DNA of 64,000 nt, taken from NCBI RefSeq assembly GCF_003026495.1, contig NZ_PYMA01000003.1:434001-498000 (forward strand), in the 5' to 3' direction. Below the pieces are notes generated by a model that ran no database searches, was not told the origin of the DNA, and saw nothing but the letters and a program-made list of their open reading frames with translations. The DNA is from Photobacterium sanctipauli (GTDB lineage: Bacteria > Pseudomonadota > Gammaproteobacteria > Enterobacterales > Vibrionaceae). Numbering within the stretch: the stretch's first letter is position 1; each line of letters opens with the position of its first letter. Both the position numbers and the translations under genes were made by a program. This document shows positions 18,489-26,948 of the stretch, piece by piece.

Positions 18489-18506
18489 AATAGCTCTCAG
18501 TTTTTA

Positions 18507-19556
18507 TTAAGCTTTTTTCATTTTACGTCGTGCGATACCCAAACCAGCTAAACCGCCAAACATCACCCAAATTGAAGCTGGAGCTGATACTGGAGGGGTT
18601 GGCTCAGTAAAATCAATAGCACAATTAGAGCCGCTCACGTTCTGGAAATTGATTTTATCGGTAATTACCTGTCCACAAAACTGAACATTATTAAATACAG
18701 CTTCGTTGTCAGATGAACCAATATCCCACATTGACATACCTTGGAAAGTAACATTATTAAAGCCAAAACTGCTTGAGTCATCATCAACAAAGAACAATAC
18801 GTTATTATCGCCAATATCACCATCAAGCAATAGATTACTCTGACTAGCTAGCATAGCTTGATTATTTTCAACTCGAAATACCAAGATGTCGTCGGCATCA
18901 CCAACAATGGTTAAGTTAGAATTGGTAATACTGAAATCATTATCATTAGTAACAATGTCAATATAAGTCAAACCGTTGATACCATCATTACTGTAGTCCC
19001 AAATGGCATTGGATTGATTATTTACTTGCCCGTCACTGAGGTTTATTGTAGTGCCGGTAGCAGCCGCTCCAGATATTTGGGTGAAAAAGTTATCTAACTC
19101 TGTTACTAACCCTGAGTGATCAATATTGGTATGAACACCATTATTATTCGCTAAGTTCGAAAAACTTGCGGTGCCAGCAGTGGAATTAAAGCGACTATTA
19201 GAATTGCCATCATTACAGGTACCAAAGCCACTACCACAATCTATTCCCTGACTACCCACTCCAGTGTCAGCAGAGTGAACATCTGAATTACTAAAATTGA
19301 AAAAGTCATTACCAATAAGCGCTGCATCACCATCTAAAGTAATACCTTGTGATACTGTTCGGGCTGTGCCACCAGGCAGGGCAGGCAACGAGCCCGGGGG
19401 AGAGGTACTATTATTCACCCCAATCGCACCAATTTCAGAATCTGACATTAGAAACTGGTCGCCCGTAGTAATTACCATGTAGTCGATTACATCTGCGCTT
19501 GCAACAACAGGCGCAAGAAATAAAGAAGCTGCCAATACTTTTGTACATTTATTCAT
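18507..19556 (-). CDS. Secreted surface protein with VPLPA/PEP-CTERM-like tail
   Basis: 349 residues: signal peptide ending near VVASA (about 21), then a long beta-rich, Asn/Asp/Ser-rich domain with repeating hydrophobic steps typical of a beta-helix (INLSDGQVNNQ, FSITNSNLTIVGDADD, LLLDGDIGDNNVLFFVDD). The end is PPVSAPASIWVMFGGLAGLG followed by ARRKMKK, a short motif, hydrophobic helix and basic cluster as in VPLPA-CTERM proteins. Three Cys in the middle and one near residue 312 may pair. I do not recognise the main domain; a surface adhesin or ice-binding-like beta-solenoid would fit its look, but this is only a resemblance. Confidence 0.75.
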   Translation of the reverse strand: MNKCTKVLAASLFLAPVVASADVIDYMVITTGDQFLMSDSEIGAIGVNNSTSPPGSLPALPGGTARTVSQGITLDGDAALIGNDFFNFSNSDVHSADTGVGSQGIDCGSGFGTCNDGNSNSRFNSTAGTASFSNLANNNGVHTNIDHSGLVTELDNFFTQISGAAATGTTINLSDGQVNNQSNAIWDYSNDGINGLTYIDIVTNDNDFSITNSNLTIVGDADDILVFRVENNQAMLASQSNLLLDGDIGDNNVLFFVDDDSSSFGFNNVTFQGMSMWDIGSSDNEAVFNNVQFCGQVITDKINFQNVSGSNCAIDFTEPTPPVSAPASIWVMFGGLAGLGIARRKMKKA

Positions 19557-19752
19557 TGGTTTCTCTCCCTTTGCTTTGACTGAATAAAAGCAATAAAGAG
19601 GCCAACTTTATATCACATATAATATCAAACACTTAAATTAATCACACTTAGACTCCTGATAAAAGAAGGTGAATGTTGTAAAAAATCCCGACGCTAAAAT
19701 GCCGATATCATAAACAGCCATGTCAAATATTCTGACACTTATAAAATGACAA

Positions 19753-19781
19753 AACCCCAATATTGAAAACAATATTGGGGT
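19753..19781 (-). terminator. Terminator after the NlpE-like gene
   Basis: An 11-bp perfect stem (CCCCAATATTG with CAATATTGGGG) and AAAA loop, followed on the minus strand by TTTT. Confidence 0.8.
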
Positions 19782-19820
19782 CTATCTAAAATGTATTTAT
19801 AGGAAGTTAAATCGTCATAC

Positions 19821-20336
19821 TTACTGCTTCTTCAACACATAGTGCTCAGCCAGATCACCAGTGATCCGGTTTCCTTCACGATCTAATCGAAACAGCTGAT
19901 TTTCAGCCACAAAATACTGCACGGCTGAATCGCGGCCTCCTACCAACGCAATGGTATTGCCCGCGCTGTTCCAATTGAATGTTCCTTCTTGTTCAAACGT
20001 GCCATTTTCTTCACCTAAGTAAACTTCAGTCAGGGTGAAGGTGCCGTCGGTTTGAATATTCAGCTCCGTCCTGATCCCTTCGCAACTTGCGCATGGCAAG
20101 ATCCCGGTATAAGTACCATTCCAATCCAGTGCATTGCGGGCATTGTGGGCGGTATCGGCAATAGGTTGTTCTACTACCGGCTGTTCAACCTCCGGCAACT
20201 GCTCAGGTTGCACCTCTAGCTGCGCTGCCGGTGCGGTGTCGCTCTCTGGTGCCGTTGTGGTTTCTGGCGTAGAAGATTGGTCGCACCCCGTTAAAACAAC
20301 GCCAGCCAAGATTAATGTGAGTAAGGTTTTTTTCAT
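19821..20336 (-). CDS. NlpE-like outer-membrane lipoprotein
   Basis: 171 residues. A lipoprotein signal peptide with lipobox LTGC (Cys 18) is followed by a Pro/Glu/Thr-rich linker to about residue 68, then the NlpE N-terminal domain (WNGTYTGILPCASCEGIRTEL, residues about 73-93, with its CxxC). In E. coli, NlpE (CutF) signals envelope stress and surface contact to CpxA. This protein lacks the second, OB-fold domain of E. coli NlpE, as many Vibrio versions do. It is monocistronic between tnaA and a terminator. Stress signalling is inferred from the family. Confidence 0.82.
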   Translation of the reverse strand: MKKTLLTLILAGVVLTGCDQSSTPETTTAPESDTAPAAQLEVQPEQLPEVEQPVVEQPIADTAHNARNALDWNGTYTGILPCASCEGIRTELNIQTDGTFTLTEVYLGEENGTFEQEGTFNWNSAGNTIALVGGRDSAVQYFVAENQLFRLDREGNRITGDLAEHYVLKKQ

Positions 20337-20491
20337 ACTTATTCCTTATCTACTTATCGAGATATCTACTGATAACAGCCTCTATCATGGCTAGCGATTG
20401 TCTGTTTTCGGTCATCGGCAAGTCAGCCCCCAGTTAAAAAACACTAACCAAAGCACTGACTTGCTAACGATTTACCCAATCTGATGAACCT

Positions 20492-21895
20492 TTAACTCGA
20501 TACCGGTTTTAATCGCGCAGTGAAGTGGCGCAACACCGGCGGCTCATACTCAAACTCCAATCCTTTGATGGTCGATGCCCGCTTGCATACCTCTATCAAG
20601 GCATCGGCAACATAGTCCATGTGATCATTAGTATAAACCCGTCGCGGGATGGTCAGGCGCATTAGCTCCAGTGGGGTTGGCTTTTGAATGCCGGTTTCAG
20701 GGTCTCGCCCCAGTAATAGCGAGCCTATTTCTACCGCCCGCACACCCGATTCAATATAAAGCTCATTACACAAGGCATGGGCTGGGAATTGCTCTGGTGG
20801 GATATGAGGCAGTATCTTCTTGGCATCAACAAACACAGCGTGTCCGCCCGTTGGATACTGGATAGGCACCCCTCCTTCGCGTAGCCGCTCTCCCAAGTAC
20901 TTCACTTGGCTAATTCGATAGTGCAAGAAGTCTTCATCGGCAGCTTCATACAGCCCTCTTGCCAACGCTTCCATGTCTCGCCCTGCCATACCACCATAAG
21001 TCACAAACCCTTCCATTGGTACGCAACGGGTACGTACCGCTTGGAACAACTCTTCATGATCACGGATACAGCACAGCCCGCCGATATTCACCATGGGATC
21101 TTTCTTGGCCGACATCGTTAAAATATCACCGTAACGATACATCTCGCGGATGATCTCAAGGATCGGCTTATCGGCATAACCCGGCTCCCGCTGCTTAATA
21201 AAGTACGCATTTTCACAGTAGCGCGCCGAGTCTATGACCACCGGAATATCATTCTGCTGAGCCAGCTCGTAGACCTGGCGCATATTTTCCATCGACACCG
21301 GCTGGCCGCCAGAGCTATTACAAGTCACAGTGGTAATAATGGCAGCGATATTGGTCGAACCATGTTGTTCAATCGCTGCGGCGAGTTTCTCGATATCAAA
21401 ATTGCCTTTCCAATCATCATACGTAGTGGTGTGGAAGGCACGTTCAGTCAGCAGATTAACAGCCTTACCACCGCTCATTTCAATATGGCCCGCTGTTGTA
21501 TCGAAGTGAAAATTCGATAGGAAAACCGCTTCGCTTCCCCCACGTACATTGCGCATTCGATCAATCAAGCAAGGAAAGAGGATCTGCTCGGCTCCTCGCC
21601 CTTGGTGTGCAGGGATCGTCAGGTTGTAATCAAAAAAATGCTTAACGGCATCGCACAAGTTGAAATAATTACGGCTTCCAGCGTATGACTCATCGCCCAG
21701 CATCAACCCCGCCCACTGCTTATCACTCATCGCACCGGTACCGGAATCAGTCAGCAGGTCAATATAAACGTCTTCGCTACGTAGCATAAACGGGTTATAA
21801 CCCGCTTCCTCAAGGGCTTGACGGCGATCGTTCTCGTCAGTCATGCGAATGGGCTCAACCATTTTAATGCGGAAGGGTTCAGGAATGCGTTTCAT
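20492..21895 (-). CDS. tnaA: Tryptophanase (tryptophan indole-lyase)
   Basis: 467-residue PLP enzyme that degrades L-tryptophan to indole, pyruvate and ammonia. It has the fold-type I layout of the tryptophanase/tyrosine phenol-lyase family: [64 protein letters not shown], and the PLP-lysine segment [13 protein letters not shown]. Tyrosine phenol-lyase has an Arg in the segment after GVR; here [16 protein letters not shown] matches tryptophanase. The ATG at 21895 is chosen over the GTG at 21919 because GAGGAAA lies 7 bases ahead. A TnaC-like leader ORF lies 105 bp upstream, which strongly supports tryptophanase. No tnaB permease follows. Confidence 0.94.
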   Translation of the reverse strand: MKRIPEPFRIKMVEPIRMTDENDRRQALEEAGYNPFMLRSEDVYIDLLTDSGTGAMSDKQWAGLMLGDESYAGSRNYFNLCDAVKHFFDYNLTIPAHQGRGAEQILFPCLIDRMRNVRGGSEAVFLSNFHFDTTAGHIEMSGGKAVNLLTERAFHTTTYDDWKGNFDIEKLAAAIEQHGSTNIAAIITTVTCNSSGGQPVSMENMRQVYELAQQNDIPVVIDSARYCENAYFIKQREPGYADKPILEIIREMYRYGDILTMSAKKDPMVNIGGLCCIRDHEELFQAVRTRCVPMEGFVTYGGMAGRDMEALARGLYEAADEDFLHYRISQVKYLGERLREGGVPIQYPTGGHAVFVDAKKILPHIPPEQFPAHALCNELYIESGVRAVEIGSLLLGRDPETGIQKPTPLELMRLTIPRRVYTNDHMDYVADALIEVCKRASTIKGLEFEYEPPVLRHFTARLKPVSS

Positions 21896-22000
21896 TGTAA
21901 TTTCCTCATAAGCAATCACTACCCGCTCTAATGAGGGCAGTTATTCATCGTCTAAACAAACAGGTTTTATGTGCTGGCTCAGTCGCCAACTTAACGGTGC

Positions 22001-22102
22001 TTATGCGGCAGGGAAGTCGTGGGTAAGGCGAAAATCTTGATTAAACCATGATGACAACACCAGAGTGATGTCAGGCACTACCAAGGCAGTCTTGCTCGTC
22101 AT
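22001..22102 (-). CDS. tnaC: TnaC leader peptide (tryptophan-sensing arrest peptide)
   Basis: A 33-codon ORF 105 bp upstream of tnaA, with AGGA 9 bases ahead of its ATG. It contains SSWFNQDFRLTHDFPAA: Trp19, Asn21, Asp23 and Pro31 have the same spacing (W, +2, +4, +12) as the essential Trp12, Asn14, Asp16 and Pro24 of E. coli TnaC. In E. coli, free tryptophan makes the ribosome stall at the final Pro, blocking Rho and allowing tnaA transcription. Here two Ala codons follow the Pro, as in Proteus-type leaders where the key Pro is not last. It is a single-Trp leader. Function is inferred but the motif match is specific. Confidence 0.9.
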   Translation of the reverse strand: MTSKTALVVPDITLVLSSWFNQDFRLTHDFPAA

Positions 22103-22451
22103 GTCATCAGTCCTTTGTCTAGGGTGAAAAAGTCTTGGTTAAAGAAAACTTGGATAAAGAAAATTCACTCGATTTTTCTAGTATAGACATAGGTAAAAAT
22201 TTTAAGCCACCGGCACAATGTGGATTTGTGAATCAAATAGCTCAACAAACATCAGAATGAACTTTAATTTCAAACTCAGGTTTCAAACCAATGTATAAAT
22301 TAACTTAATACATTAACCACAACAGTTAAGCCTGACCAATAAATCTATTTAAAACAAACAGATAAAAACAAATACAAAGAGGACGAAAAGCGACCATTTC
22401 GAGTCAAACTTTATACCTTTTGCAGATAAAAGCACGAAAATAACGTGATCG
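22103..22451. other. Promoter region of the tna operon
   Basis: About 350 bp, AT-rich, without credible ORFs. It must contain the tna promoter. A TTGTGAATCAAATAGCTCAA segment near 22226 has one good half of a CRP site (TGTGA) and a poor second half, so catabolite control is possible but weakly supported. Confidence 0.45.
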
Positions 22452-22559
22452 ATGTATCAAAAATGTGTGCAAAGTAAGGCAGGAAAGTCAAATTCAGCAT
22501 ACATTCAGCTTCGCAGTGTGACACTGCATGCGTACTGTTTTTTACGAGGAATATCACAC

Positions 22560-22673
22560 ATGAGGTGCAGTTGTAATAATCTCGCCCGCATCAAACGCAA
22601 GTTTTGGCAGCGACTAATATACAAGTCGATTCACATCTGCAAAGACTGTGGCAAGGAATTTAAAATTTCATAA
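22560..22673 (+). CDS. Possible zinc-ribbon microprotein
   Basis: 37 residues from an ATG with GAGGA 9 bases upstream, ending 58 bp before a clear terminator. It carries CxC near the N-terminus (MRCSC) and CKDCGKEF near the C-terminus, separated by a basic helix (ARIKRKFWQRLIYKS). Four Cys in two pairs fit one zinc knuckle. The frame is open upstream to 22452, but that part has neither a better ribosome site nor family look. A small nucleic-acid-binding or regulatory protein is possible. Coding status rests on the ribosome site, Cys pattern and terminator only. Confidence 0.5.
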   Translation: MRCSCNNLARIKRKFWQRLIYKSIHICKDCGKEFKIS

Positions 22674-22730
22674 GTTTGCTTACTGCATCTTATGTAAAGT
22701 TTCATTCTATTGATGATTCTCGATAGCAAA

Positions 22731-22752
22731 GCCACTTTTTGTGGCTTTTTGT
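22731..22752 (+). terminator. Terminator after the possible microprotein gene
   Basis: AAAGCCAC, five T in the loop, GTGGCTTTTT: an 8-bp stem with T tract on the plus strand. It shows that a plus-strand transcript ends here, which supports the short upstream ORF. Confidence 0.8.
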
Positions 22753-23011
22753 CTGACTCCAGACTGAATTTACCCGCCTGAAAAACGTGAGCCCGATCAC
22801 CGAAATAAGCAAAAATAGCCCTCCCACCTTAAAAAAGTGTAAATCCGGAATTTTTTGACAAACAAGAAGTCCTACCTGTGGCAATATGTCTGCCGATTTG
22901 AAGCTAATGCCCACGCATTAATTATGGTCGGTATGGATACCAGGTGCTTCACTCGCCATACCCAAGACAAAGAACCCCTTTAACTGAACAATAACGACGA
23001 GTTCTTTTTGT
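22753..23011. other. Non-coding gap upstream of the M23 peptidase gene
   Basis: About 260 bp expected to hold the promoter of the peptidase. A minus-strand frame with one membrane-like stretch crosses it but lacks a ribosome site and runs into the terminator stem, so it is not annotated. Confidence 0.5.
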
Positions 23012-24325
23012 ATGTCATCGCAAAAAATGGCATCCCCAGCAAAGTGGATGTCAATCAAATTCCTAGGGCTAGCGGGCCTTTCTGTTGTCACGCTGGCTGC
23101 TATTTTAAGCTTTAATGCATCACCGATCCGCGAAGTGCCATTAAACCTAAACATTTCGTCGACACCATGGACAAATGAAGGCGCGACTGATCAAGCGACG
23201 ATTACCCCTCCGCGCTTTGCCTACACCATCCAAAAAGGTGATTCGCTGAGTCAAATTTTCTCTCGGCTAAATGTTCGCTACAGCGATATTCAGCTACTAA
23301 TGGAAGCCGATCTTAACCACCTAAAAATCGACACCTTGCAGCCAGGCCACCGACTTCGCTTTTGGTTAGATGGTGAAGAAACTCGCCTTGAGCGCCTTGA
23401 GTTAGAATTCAACCTAGCAGAAAAGGTGGCGTACCAACGTGTCGATGACAGCACCTTCGAAATCGAAGAGATCTCTATCCCTGGTGACTGGGCTGATACA
23501 ATCGCGACGGGTGAAATCAACGGTAGCTTTTCGTTATCGGCGCAAAAAGCCGGACTAAATAGCGCCGAAATTTACGAGATCACCAACCTACTCAAAGACA
23601 AACTGAACTTTGCCCGTGATATCCGCGCCGGCGATAAGTTTGAAGTAGTTGTCTCGCGCCAATCAGTCAAAGATACCTTAACGGGCCAACACGAACTGCG
23701 TGCGATTCGAATTCACCGCCGTGGCAACCCGGTTACCGCTTATCTCCACGGAGATGGCAACTTCTATGATGCCGATGGTGAAAGCCTGCAACGTGCATTC
23801 CGCCGCTACCCTTACCCGACCAACCAGAAGTTCCGTATCAGCTCGCACTTCAATCCGAAGCGCCGCCACCCTGTCACGGGCCGTATTTCTCCACACAACG
23901 GCGTTGATTTTGCCACCCCGACTGGCACGCCTGTACTCGCCACCGGCGATGGTGTGGTTGTACAAGCCTTGAGCCACCCTTATGCGGGTAACTACATCAC
24001 GATTCAACATGGATCCAACTACCGTACCCGCTACTTGCATAACAGCAAGAACCTCGTGCGTAAGGGCCAAAAAGTCTCTCGTGGTCAGCGAATTGCCCTA
24101 GCAGGAGCAACAGGCCGAGTAACAGGAGCACATATCCACTATGAATTTTTGATCCGCGGTCGGGCAGTTAATCCGATGACAGCCAATATCCCAATGGCTT
24201 CATCAGTGCCGAGTAAGGAAAAAGCACAGTTCAAGGAAACCGTCGCGTTGTACGATGAGATGATGGACGATCAGCAAAGCCTGCTATTTAGCATGAATAA
24301 TGAGAATGGTGAGCCTGAAGCTTAA
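23012..24325 (+). CDS. LysM/M23 murein endopeptidase, MepM/Shy-like
   Basis: 437 residues. One membrane anchor (about 15-35) leaves the rest in the periplasm. A LysM/OapA-type domain (YTIQKGDSLSQIFSRLNV, about 70-125) binds peptidoglycan, then a spacer domain, then the M23 lysostaphin-type domain with zinc ligands in HNGVDFATPTGTPV (about 295) and HIHYEF (about 375). This is the arrangement of E. coli MepM (YebA) and Vibrio ShyA-type enzymes, which cut 3,4 cross-links to allow cell-wall growth. All catalytic motifs look intact. The acidic C-terminal tail is slightly long. Monocistronic with its own terminator. Confidence 0.9.
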   Translation: MSSQKMASPAKWMSIKFLGLAGLSVVTLAAILSFNASPIREVPLNLNISSTPWTNEGATDQATITPPRFAYTIQKGDSLSQIFSRLNVRYSDIQLLMEADLNHLKIDTLQPGHRLRFWLDGEETRLERLELEFNLAEKVAYQRVDDSTFEIEEISIPGDWADTIATGEINGSFSLSAQKAGLNSAEIYEITNLLKDKLNFARDIRAGDKFEVVVSRQSVKDTLTGQHELRAIRIHRRGNPVTAYLHGDGNFYDADGESLQRAFRRYPYPTNQKFRISSHFNPKRRHPVTGRISPHNGVDFATPTGTPVLATGDGVVVQALSHPYAGNYITIQHGSNYRTRYLHNSKNLVRKGQKVSRGQRIALAGATGRVTGAHIHYEFLIRGRAVNPMTANIPMASSVPSKEKAQFKETVALYDEMMDDQQSLLFSMNNENGEPEA

Positions 24326-24372
24326 GTAGAAACGTAGAAACGGTAGAGGCGATACGCCTCTATTGAATGGTA

Positions 24373-24413
24373 AAGTGAAAGAGAGGAAAGACGTAAGTCT
24401 TCCTCTCTTTGCC
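24373..24413. terminator. Bidirectional terminator
   Basis: AAAGAGAGGAAAGAC with GTCTTCCTCTCTTT and a GTAA loop, between two convergent genes; a smaller TAGAGGCG/CGCCTCTA hairpin lies just before it. Confidence 0.85.
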
Positions 24414-24435
24414 GTTGTATTTTTTTAACCGGAAG

Positions 24436-24918
24436 CTAGTAGATAGCCTCTACATCGTAGTACACCACGTTGTTAGCAATGTGGACATCAACTTCGTCGC
24501 CCTGCTCGCGACCAATTAACGCCTCGCCAAACGGTGAATTAGGTGTCACAACCACAATCTCCTTGCCGTCGTGAACAACTTTCAGTCCGCCAGCTGCCGG
24601 ACCAAAGAACACGTATTTGTCATTATCGTCGATATCAATAAGGTGAATCACACACCCGAGTTTGACTTGCGCCAAATCCGCAGGCATCGACACTTTAAGT
24701 TTCTGATAGGCAGTAATGTCTGCCCGGCATTCAGCCGCCCTCTGTGCCTGGCCGTGCGCAAGATACGCCGCCTCCAACGCTAAGGTGTCATATTGGTTTT
24801 CCGCTACATTTTGGTCATCGGTTGCGGTGTCCTGCGCCCGCTCTGTGGCATCGAGGGCGCTTTGGTACACGGTATTTAGCTCGGCAAGGATTAAATCAAT
24901 CAACTGGTCTTTATTCAT
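24436..24918 (-). CDS. GreA/GreB-family transcription factor-like protein
   Basis: 160 residues. The N-terminal part (about 1-75) is a predicted helical hairpin; the C-terminal part has the FKBP-like domain of Gre factors (KVVHDGKEIVVVTPNSPFGEALIGREQGDEVDV region, about 110-150; compare SPxGxALLG). Gre factors enter the RNA polymerase secondary channel; related proteins such as Rnk bind polymerase without cleavage activity. The acidic tip (ATDDQN) is present but displaced from the GreA pattern, so cleavage activity is uncertain. Its start overlaps the stop of the upstream gene by 4 bases (ATGA), so the two are translationally coupled. Confidence 0.8.
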   Translation of the reverse strand: MNKDQLIDLILAELNTVYQSALDATERAQDTATDDQNVAENQYDTLALEAAYLAHGQAQRAAECRADITAYQKLKVSMPADLAQVKLGCVIHLIDIDDNDKYVFFGPAAGGLKVVHDGKEIVVVTPNSPFGEALIGREQGDEVDVHIANNVVYYDVEAIY

Positions 24919-25505
24919 TCTTCCACCAGCTCATAGGTTTTACCCATTTCATCCGGTGCAATGCCGTAACCAGACTCCACAAGGTAGCCGTCCTTATAAA
25001 CCTTCATGCCCTGATCATTCCACTCAACCGCAATCAGTGCCGTCTCACCGTCTTGTGAACCAAGCAATGTCAGCAGATCTTCCGTAATTGGGATCGCCTT
25101 GATTGTGCTCACCCTTTTAAATGGCATAAATCGGTCAAACATGGGTAACTCCCCATAGGTCGATTCCCACTTATCGCGTGGCACCAACCATTCATTGTAC
25201 ACGGCACCACTAATTGGCTCTGGGTTGCGCGCAATAATAACTTGCTCGTTCACCACGTTTTCAGTTTCGACGGTTGGTTTGCCGTCTTCATCGGCGACAT
25301 AGGTTTTAAAGGCCCGACCAATTTCAACCTCATGAGGTAACCTACCCAGTGTTACTGCCTTTTTTTGATACTCAGGAGCGTCGGTAAATAACACCATTAC
25401 CTGGGGAATATCCTGAAATTTTACAGGCATACTTTCAACAGCCGCACTCACCGCCGACGCCGAAAACGTCACGAGAGCTGCCACTGCCAGCAAAAGCTTC
25501 TTCAT
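24915..25505 (-). CDS. Periplasmic protein of unknown function
   Basis: 196 residues with a signal peptide ending near SAVSAA (about 22). No named domain is recognised. The mature part looks mixed alpha/beta with VMVLFTDAPEYQKKAVTLGRLPHEVEIGRAFKTYV and the C-terminal VEWNDQGMKVYKDGYLVESGYGIAPDEMG. There are no Cys. It overlaps the Gre-like gene by 4 bases, an odd pairing of a secreted and a cytoplasmic product. Confidence 0.75.
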   Translation of the reverse strand: MKKLLLAVAALVTFSASAVSAAVESMPVKFQDIPQVMVLFTDAPEYQKKAVTLGRLPHEVEIGRAFKTYVADEDGKPTVETENVVNEQVIIARNPEPISGAVYNEWLVPRDKWESTYGELPMFDRFMPFKRVSTIKAIPITEDLLTLLGSQDGETALIAVEWNDQGMKVYKDGYLVESGYGIAPDEMGKTYELVEE

Positions 25506-25778
25506 CTTAATCTCAATTAATATTTGCTAACCGCACTATGTTAATGCCTATAGCCAAAAATTGATAATAGCCGATCTACATAAAACCAAGATGTAAACGA
25601 TTGGCATTGAACGGACATCACAAAATATTTTTCTTTGCCCTCCATTGCCAAGCTATTTGGGTTTGACACCCATCAAACAATGGTTAAATATTCACCACAT
25701 CAATATTGGTTTATGTGCATAATGGTTGGTGTAGCCCTGCGCTGCCGTTTCCCCCTTACAATATGAGGAGGTAACACC

Positions 25779-26336
25779 ATGTCTAATAATACGAATACCA
25801 TAAAGTGGCTATTACATGGCCTCATTTTTGCACCAGTTGCCCACCTACTCATTGGCTTGCCACTCTTTTTTGCTTTATTTGCCGGCTCGGTCAGTTTCAG
25901 TGTTGGTATACTGCTACTCCTTGCCGCGTTGCTATTGCCCTTCGAGCTACTCGATTCGTTGGCACTTACCTATACCGTCACCGGCAAAATCATTGTCGGC
26001 TTAACGCTGTACCATGGTTGGCCATTGGTTATTATGAGCCTTGCGCCTGCGCTGTACTTGCTTGTACTTGCCAGCTTCAACCAATGGCTAAAAGGCACTA
26101 ACTTTGCGGGCTGGGTGACATACATCGTCGAAACGACCTGGCGGTTGATCGCTTTATCTTTCGTCGTGTTCGGCATCGCCATACTGGTCGGGTTCAGCCT
26201 GAAAATAGCCGCAATACTTTCATCAATCGCATCAATTGGCTACTTAGCCAAACGCCTATATCGCTTCTACACCCCGCTATGGAGCCAAACTATACGAATG
26301 ATTCAGGAAGAGAGGCAGCAATCGACTATGCTTTGA
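25779..26336 (+). CDS. Multispanning inner-membrane protein
   Basis: 185 residues, preceded by GAGGAGGT. Four to five hydrophobic helices are visible (about 8-35, 40-70, 75-97, 120-145, 145-165) and a basic C-terminal tail. I do not recognise a family. It lies 31 bp upstream of a DUF3429 gene. A TTTGAAAAA/TTTTTCAAA hairpin (26332-26355) spans its stop and touches the next ribosome site, so the two may be differentially translated. Confidence 0.7.
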   Translation: MSNNTNTIKWLLHGLIFAPVAHLLIGLPLFFALFAGSVSFSVGILLLLAALLLPFELLDSLALTYTVTGKIIVGLTLYHGWPLVIMSLAPALYLLVLASFNQWLKGTNFAGWVTYIVETTWRLIALSFVVFGIAILVGFSLKIAAILSSIASIGYLAKRLYRFYTPLWSQTIRMIQEERQQSTML

Positions 26337-26367
26337 AAAAACACGATTTTTCAAAGGAGCGAAGTCC

Positions 26368-26817
26368 ATGACGCAATCACCGGATCAAATCATGTCACGA
26401 TTAGGCTATCTAGGCTTGGTCCCGTTCGTACTGACGATTATCTGTATCTGGGCTGATAAAACCCTTTTCGGACTGGAAGCTGAAAAAGTCTTTGTCGCCT
26501 ACAGCGCCGTAATACTCAGCTTTTTGTCTGGTGTGTTATGGGGAAACGCCATCGACCATATCAAGCATTCACTCAGCCGCAATGCGCTCATTTTGAGTAA
26601 CTTGTTCGCGCTCATCGCTTGGGGAGTGTTGCTCCACTCCCCCGAAAGCCATTTATGGTCGGTGTCGGTTTTGTTGTTCGGTTTTATTGCGATTTGGTTT
26701 GCTGAAAAGAAGGTCCGCGAGGTTGAGCATGAAAACCGACCAGCAGGCTACCAACCGCTAAGAAACCGCCTCACAGCCGCGGTTTCCCTGTTTCATGTGG
26801 CAGTTATTCTAAGCTAG
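26368..26817 (+). CDS. DUF3429 inner-membrane protein
   Basis: 149 residues with four to five hydrophobic helices. YLGLVPFVLT near the N-terminus, AYSAVILSFLSGVLWG (about 48-63), and YQPLRNRLTAAVSLFHV at the end match DUF3429 as I recall it. Function is unknown. It is probably co-transcribed with the membrane protein 31 bp upstream; AAAGGAG precedes the ATG. Confidence 0.8.
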   Translation: MTQSPDQIMSRLGYLGLVPFVLTIICIWADKTLFGLEAEKVFVAYSAVILSFLSGVLWGNAIDHIKHSLSRNALILSNLFALIAWGVLLHSPESHLWSVSVLLFGFIAIWFAEKKVREVEHENRPAGYQPLRNRLTAAVSLFHVAVILS

Positions 26818-26948
26818 GTGCTGTCGGTATTTTTTACAAAAAGCGATTTTATATGTTAACCAAGCCAACTCAACATGCTGTTTTTTAAATGCATTTAAAC
26901 ATTGGTATTCATTTTGCTTTTACTTCATTTCAATCACGGAGGTTTGTT

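Noticed and set aside
20492-21895. Tyrosine phenol-lyase as identity of the tryptophanase-like gene
   Set aside because: The substrate segment reads GVRAVEIGS as in tryptophanase, and a TnaC leader precedes it.
22702-22914. Minus-strand frame with one membrane-like stretch (70 codons)
   Set aside because: It would start with GTG lacking a ribosome site, and its 3' end is formed by a terminator stem of the opposite strand.
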